Shown piece after piece: positions 60,016-64,000 of a stretch of 64,000 bases of DNA. The position numbers and the translations under genes were made by a program. The stretch's first letter is position 1; the number at the start of each line of letters is the position of its first letter. The DNA is from Sympetrum striolatum (lineage: Eukaryota > Arthropoda > Insecta > Odonata > Libellulidae): the NCBI GenBank assembly GCA_947579665.1, contig OX388350.1, positions 90,477,152-90,541,151 on the forward strand. Direction: 5' to 3'. Under the pieces are notes generated by a model. That model made no database searches. It had not been told where the DNA came from and was given only the letters and a program-made list of their open reading frames with translations.

Positions 60016-61066
60016 GTGGGTAGGGGGGGAATGAATATCGAAGCCGCGAAGAAACTTTTGTATTGAGGGTACAATCGAAAGGGTTCGTTAAAAGAGGCCC
60101 TAAGGGGACGACTGCGAACTCCGTACTTTGAGGCGACTTCATACCATCGCTATTGCTTTTTTAAAAACTATTCATTTGCAAGCAGTCGCGATCAATATAA
60201 CAAAGATTAGTTGAATTCAATTGTTTATTTCATCTACTACAGATATCGGTGGAAACATCTGCGTGCACTACGTTGAGTAGCTGATTACCACAAATTATGA
60301 ATTAATTAATGCCTTACCAACTGTGACTTCGTGAATCAAACTGATAGTCAACGTCGCAATTCATGGAGACAACAGCTTAGTCAAGAACGGGGTTAAAAAA
60401 TGGAAAGACCAATTGGACAGCGAAGATAACAGTACAGTTTAGATAGTCAACGTAGAATAGGAGATGCAGAAATAAGGTTTCGGTCCACGACAAGCTCATT
60501 CCATAATTATTTGTGCTTATTAATTTACTGTTTTATGCAGCTATATTTGAGTCCAGAGTAACTTTCCTTGGGCATATTTCCACCGAAATTAATTTACTTT
60601 CGATATCCACCATTAAGCATTAGTACTCACAGACACATACATGTATATACTTATTAGGAGAGGAGTTACGGCATCAAAGTGAACACAAATTCGACAAAAC
60701 ACATTCGCGCTTAGTCGTTAAATTGAAGCATGCTTTGTTGGTGCGTAGTTCTATTGAAGTTTCGGTGAAAATATTTGCTTAAATAAAACCAAACTTTTTT
60801 GCATCCATTTTTAGAAACTGAAAGAACCTTTCAGGATAATTCCTTAGCTATTGATACAGATTATGGTGATCCCCAAAAACCTTACATTCTTGATTCATAG
60901 GATGGACATGGGACTCAACATGAACATGGCTTGCAATTGTTTCAATACAAACCTATTTTTAGCAGAATTACAAAGAATGACGAGCTATTCATCGCTAGAA
61001 TTGGGCATCTTAAGCGCCTGCAAGCGACCAACAGAGCGTCATTGTGTGTGTGGGTGTGTACGGCTT
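60016..61066. other. Unannotated DNA
   Basis: No recognised feature apart from an 87-codon frame (60851-61114, +) that shows no domain. Confidence 0.5.
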
Positions 61067-61079
61067 GTTGCTAAGCAAC
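61067..61079. promoter_or_regulatory. RFX X-box-like motif
   Basis: GTTGCTAAGCAAC is a perfect inverted repeat of GTTGCT / AGCAAC with a single central base, the form bound by RFX-family factors. In insects RFX sites mark promoters of ciliary genes in sensory neurons. It lies in a locally GC-richer stretch (61000-61120), but no downstream gene can be named. Confidence 0.45.
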
Positions 61080-61460
61080 CAGTGTGTATGCGACCTGCTG
61101 CAACGTGTCCTTAGAAATGCATCGAATTTGTCGGAGTTGCGTCACTGAGACCTCATCCATCTCCGATATTCAGAATCCTCAGAAAAGATTCATCGAGCAA
61201 AAAATACATCTGTTATATTTCCCGATTTCATTCGCCCTCTAGATAAGAGGGACGACGGAAATTAGCGGATATCTGTTTCCAATTTGGACGAGGATATGAT
61301 GAAGAAGATCTTTGTCTTCGCCGTCTAAAATAACAGAGAATAATCTTGAGGAGGACCGCAACCAAGCTGCTCAATCGCTCATATATATCGTAATAACTAT
61401 CGCTCGGACGGGTAACGCACGTCACGATGAAAGAGAGGATGCAAAATTGAAGCGACTCTG

Positions 61461-61540
61461 CAATAATAAAGGGGCTTCCCATAATAAAGGGGCTTCCAAT
61501 AATAAAGGGGGCTTCCAATAATAAAGGGGGCTTTGCAATA
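61461..61540. repeat. Minisatellite, four 17-19 bp units
   Basis: Four tandem copies of AATAATAAAGGGGCTTCC with small length differences in the G run. The last unit ends GGGCTTTGC. Confidence 0.9.
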
Positions 61541-63929
61541 AATCACGGAAAATTGAAAATGAAGGAGAAAACACAACTTCGCCTTCGCAAAGATAATAAG
61601 GATAAAAAAATGAGAGGGATTAGAATTCAAAGTTTTTATCATACATTACGCATTTTCTGCTACTTGAAATCAATACAACATTCGGCATCGTAAATGTAGT
61701 ATTATGAAACGGACTATTTTGTTAAATTTAAGCGTGGTAAATTACTATAACAGTGTCCTCTCTCCTGGAGATAGACGCAATCGGAATGAAATTAGGAATC
61801 TGCCAAAATGAATTTCACTATCCGAGTTTGATATAATTTATAATGAAAAAGTTTCATATTTAACATGCCGAGGAACGGAATATCGGATATATAATAACGG
61901 ATCTCTCCATCTGAATGAAAATGCATCTTTCAGTTTATTTGATTTGTTCGTGACTGAGATGATATGAATGACATTCTTGATGGGTACTTCCTAAAAATGT
62001 AATTCATCCTTTTTACATCGAATGCTAAGAAAAGCACTAAATATGTGGTCAGTTTTTTTTTTCATTTCCTATACAGAACAGTTCCGCTTTACTCTCTGTG
62101 GAGACCTCATATTAGCACATTAAAATGCAATACGTTAGAGGGCTTAAAGACCTAATCAGACTTTGGGCTGATTCAGAGAGGAACTTTAATTAATACAATA
62201 TATTCGAAATCTATTTTGAATCTCCTTTCATTTTTCGAACTGCCATTTCAACATAAACGAGCAGCTCTCGCTCAATGATTCGATCGATCCAAATCTAAGC
62301 AATCGCAGTTCGCAAATGCAGCAGAAGTGGCGGAATGAGAGACTTTTGAATGGAGGACAATATCATTTCATTCGTTAAAGAATAAAAAACATCCGATTCC
62401 CGGATCTAGGAATAGAGAAAAAATTGGGTGGAAAACTGTATGTCGCGATAATCATTCAATTCCGAAGCGTGGAATCAATGAACAAAACCAAAATCTCGTA
62501 CTGCGAAAATTAGAACTTACATTGATCATAATCTATGTCAAATTATTTCCTTCGTTAACAGGGATGATTGATGACAGTTAATGTCATCATTTAAATCTCC
62601 ATTCAAATTTTATCAAGTGTTGCATTTACATAAAAAAACATAAAACCAGAAACCATAAAAATCTGTAAATAATAACGTATCTATGAATTCCCTAAATGAT
62701 CGTTTCCAAGGATTCAAAATGGAAAGACAAGAGAATGGGGGACGGCGTAACACAGAGAGCGTATCAGCACTAAAATAAAAATAATTCTTTTTCAAAGTAA
62801 CGATGATTTTTTGTATTCGGGAACGTACTGCAAAGTATTGCTGAACATTGCCATTTCTCTTTGATTCAAAATTACTTTCACATTTGATTCAAATCTTTAA
62901 TTTCATGTAATTCCCACTTAGAATGTTTTTCATTCATTTCAAGATTCATAATGCAAGAATTTCCTAAAACAAATGACGAAAATCAAGAAATGAATTAGTG
63001 AAATTACTTATAACGGAATGTATTCATTTAATAACAGCGGGAATCCGAAAGTTTCGATATGAATGTCAACGCACGAAAAGTGGCCGTTGCTGACAGGTTC
63101 AAGGAACAGTTCACAGATGGAGCTAGAATCGTACAAATAGCAGATATTTAAGATATTTCCAAGCGAAAAGAAAAGCTGGTGAAAAAGAAAATATATTCTT
63201 GAAGAGATTTCAGTAGCGGAAAAGAAATTAATGAATGGTAAAAAAAGTTAAACACAAATTTGTACAAGTTTTAGGTGGAATTGAAGAATTGATTCCATAA
63301 AGGTTATTATTCTTACCGTCCTACAGTAGAAGTTCTCGTATAGACGTTTTCATAGAATAATTCTGAAAAAAGACGAATCATTATTAGCACACAAACGGAA
63401 AGCATGAGTACATGGATGAAGCAATAAGTAATTAGTAAATAATAAGTTTGAAGTTGAAGTGAAATAAAAGTTTGAAGAAAGTTGCTGCGAAAAGTTTGCA
63501 TAACTATCGTACGCTTCCATCTTTCAAAAGGCCACATTTAAAATTTGAAACCTAAGATAGTTTGGATTCAGTTTATTTATTCATTACACCGCCGCAAAAC
63601 GAGAACACGTTAACTTATAAAACAAGTAGCTGAAGCGCCCGTTGATTATCAACGGAAAAATTGAAAGAGATTAAATATATTTGCAAAGTTATCTCCCATA
63701 TTTGCTTAGATCGATTGGACTGGTTTTCGGAAACGAAACTTTTCAGGGAAAAATCTTAAGCTCTCATAATGTGTTGCAGAAATATATCCATTTGATCATG
63801 TGAATCTCCATTGAATTTTCTACCAAAATTGTCTCAGGTTATTACAATGATTCTTCTTAGTTTGATTGAGATAGAGCCTGAAAACGATTACCTTTACTTC
63901 CTGAGGGAATCATTTGACTCAGCCAATAG
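61541..63929. other. Unannotated AT-rich DNA
   Basis: No recognised feature. Confidence 0.5.
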
Positions 63930-63965
63930 GGGAGACCGGGGCTGGTTGGCCCGGTTTTTTTATTT
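63930..63965 (+). repeat. Possible transposon end at window edge
   Basis: GGGGAGACCGGGGCTGGTTG then GCCCGGTTTTTTT stands out as a GC-rich, structured stretch in AT-rich surroundings, like the terminal sequence of some DNA transposons. The element would continue past the window. Confidence 0.25.
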
Positions 63966-64000
63966 TTTTTATATTATTTTTTTACATATTTAAACTTATG

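Overview
This is an AT-rich stretch of eukaryotic nuclear DNA, most likely from an arthropod and probably an insect. The evidence is the mix of non-LTR retrotransposon remains, pogo/Tigger DNA transposons, tRNA-derived SINE-like pieces and long TA microsatellites. There are no operons, no ribosome-binding sites and no long open frames. I recognise no intact host gene, rRNA or canonical tRNA in the 64 kb. Everything that reads as protein is a decayed transposon gene. Species assignment is not possible from the sequence alone.  Layout. Positions 1-9.9 kb hold a ~0.5 kb tandem duplication, small dispersed repeats, a LINE tail and a 143 bp foldback. Positions 10.25-21.92 kb hold the outstanding feature: two oppositely oriented arrays of a ~1.1 kb composite unit, interrupted by a 3.5 kb Tigger-like transposon that itself carries a nested SINE and LINE. 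Positions 22-24.3 kb hold two LINE fragments abutting head to head. Positions 27.76-29.75 kb hold a third, smaller array of the composite unit. Positions 32.7-39.4 kb hold a lone decayed module, LINE fragments, a SINE, a perfect hairpin and a Tigger-type MITE. From 39.4 to 64 kb the window is mostly featureless, with scattered short elements (CTCF-like, RFX-like and NRF1-like motifs, two foldback/MITE elements, tRNA-like pieces).  The composite unit. Each ~1.1 kb block is built from six diverged monomers of ~150-176 bp. Each monomer carries one copy of the Pol III box B / tRNA T-arm motif (GGTTCGANNCC), usually inside a short stem-loop. Five blocks in array 2 give exactly 30 such motifs: all 30 have GGTTCG, and by eye 24 match the whole 11-mer. 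Two block subtypes have their own conserved monomer order and spacing. Every block starts at a GGATAC-type end beside TA/GATA repeats and ends with a 19-nt hairpin (TGCTTGCAGTATGCAAGCA) followed by a short ACTCGTA-type terminus. In all five array 2 blocks the last monomer has a weak box A-like stretch, a box B and, 48-53 bases further on, a run of 7-11 T. That resembles a Pol III transcription unit. I read the block as an undescribed, probably non-autonomous mobile or satellite unit whose monomers are box B cassettes at near-nucleosomal spacing. The mobility, TFIIIC binding and transcription are inference. The repeat structure is seen directly.  Families named here for convenience only: LINE-A ends in a T/A-rich six-base repeat tail. 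LINE-B has SVTQM and FEPFPK-type C-terminal motifs. LINE-C has a PILFNDIPNDL C-terminal motif and its 3' ends flank the box B arrays on both sides.
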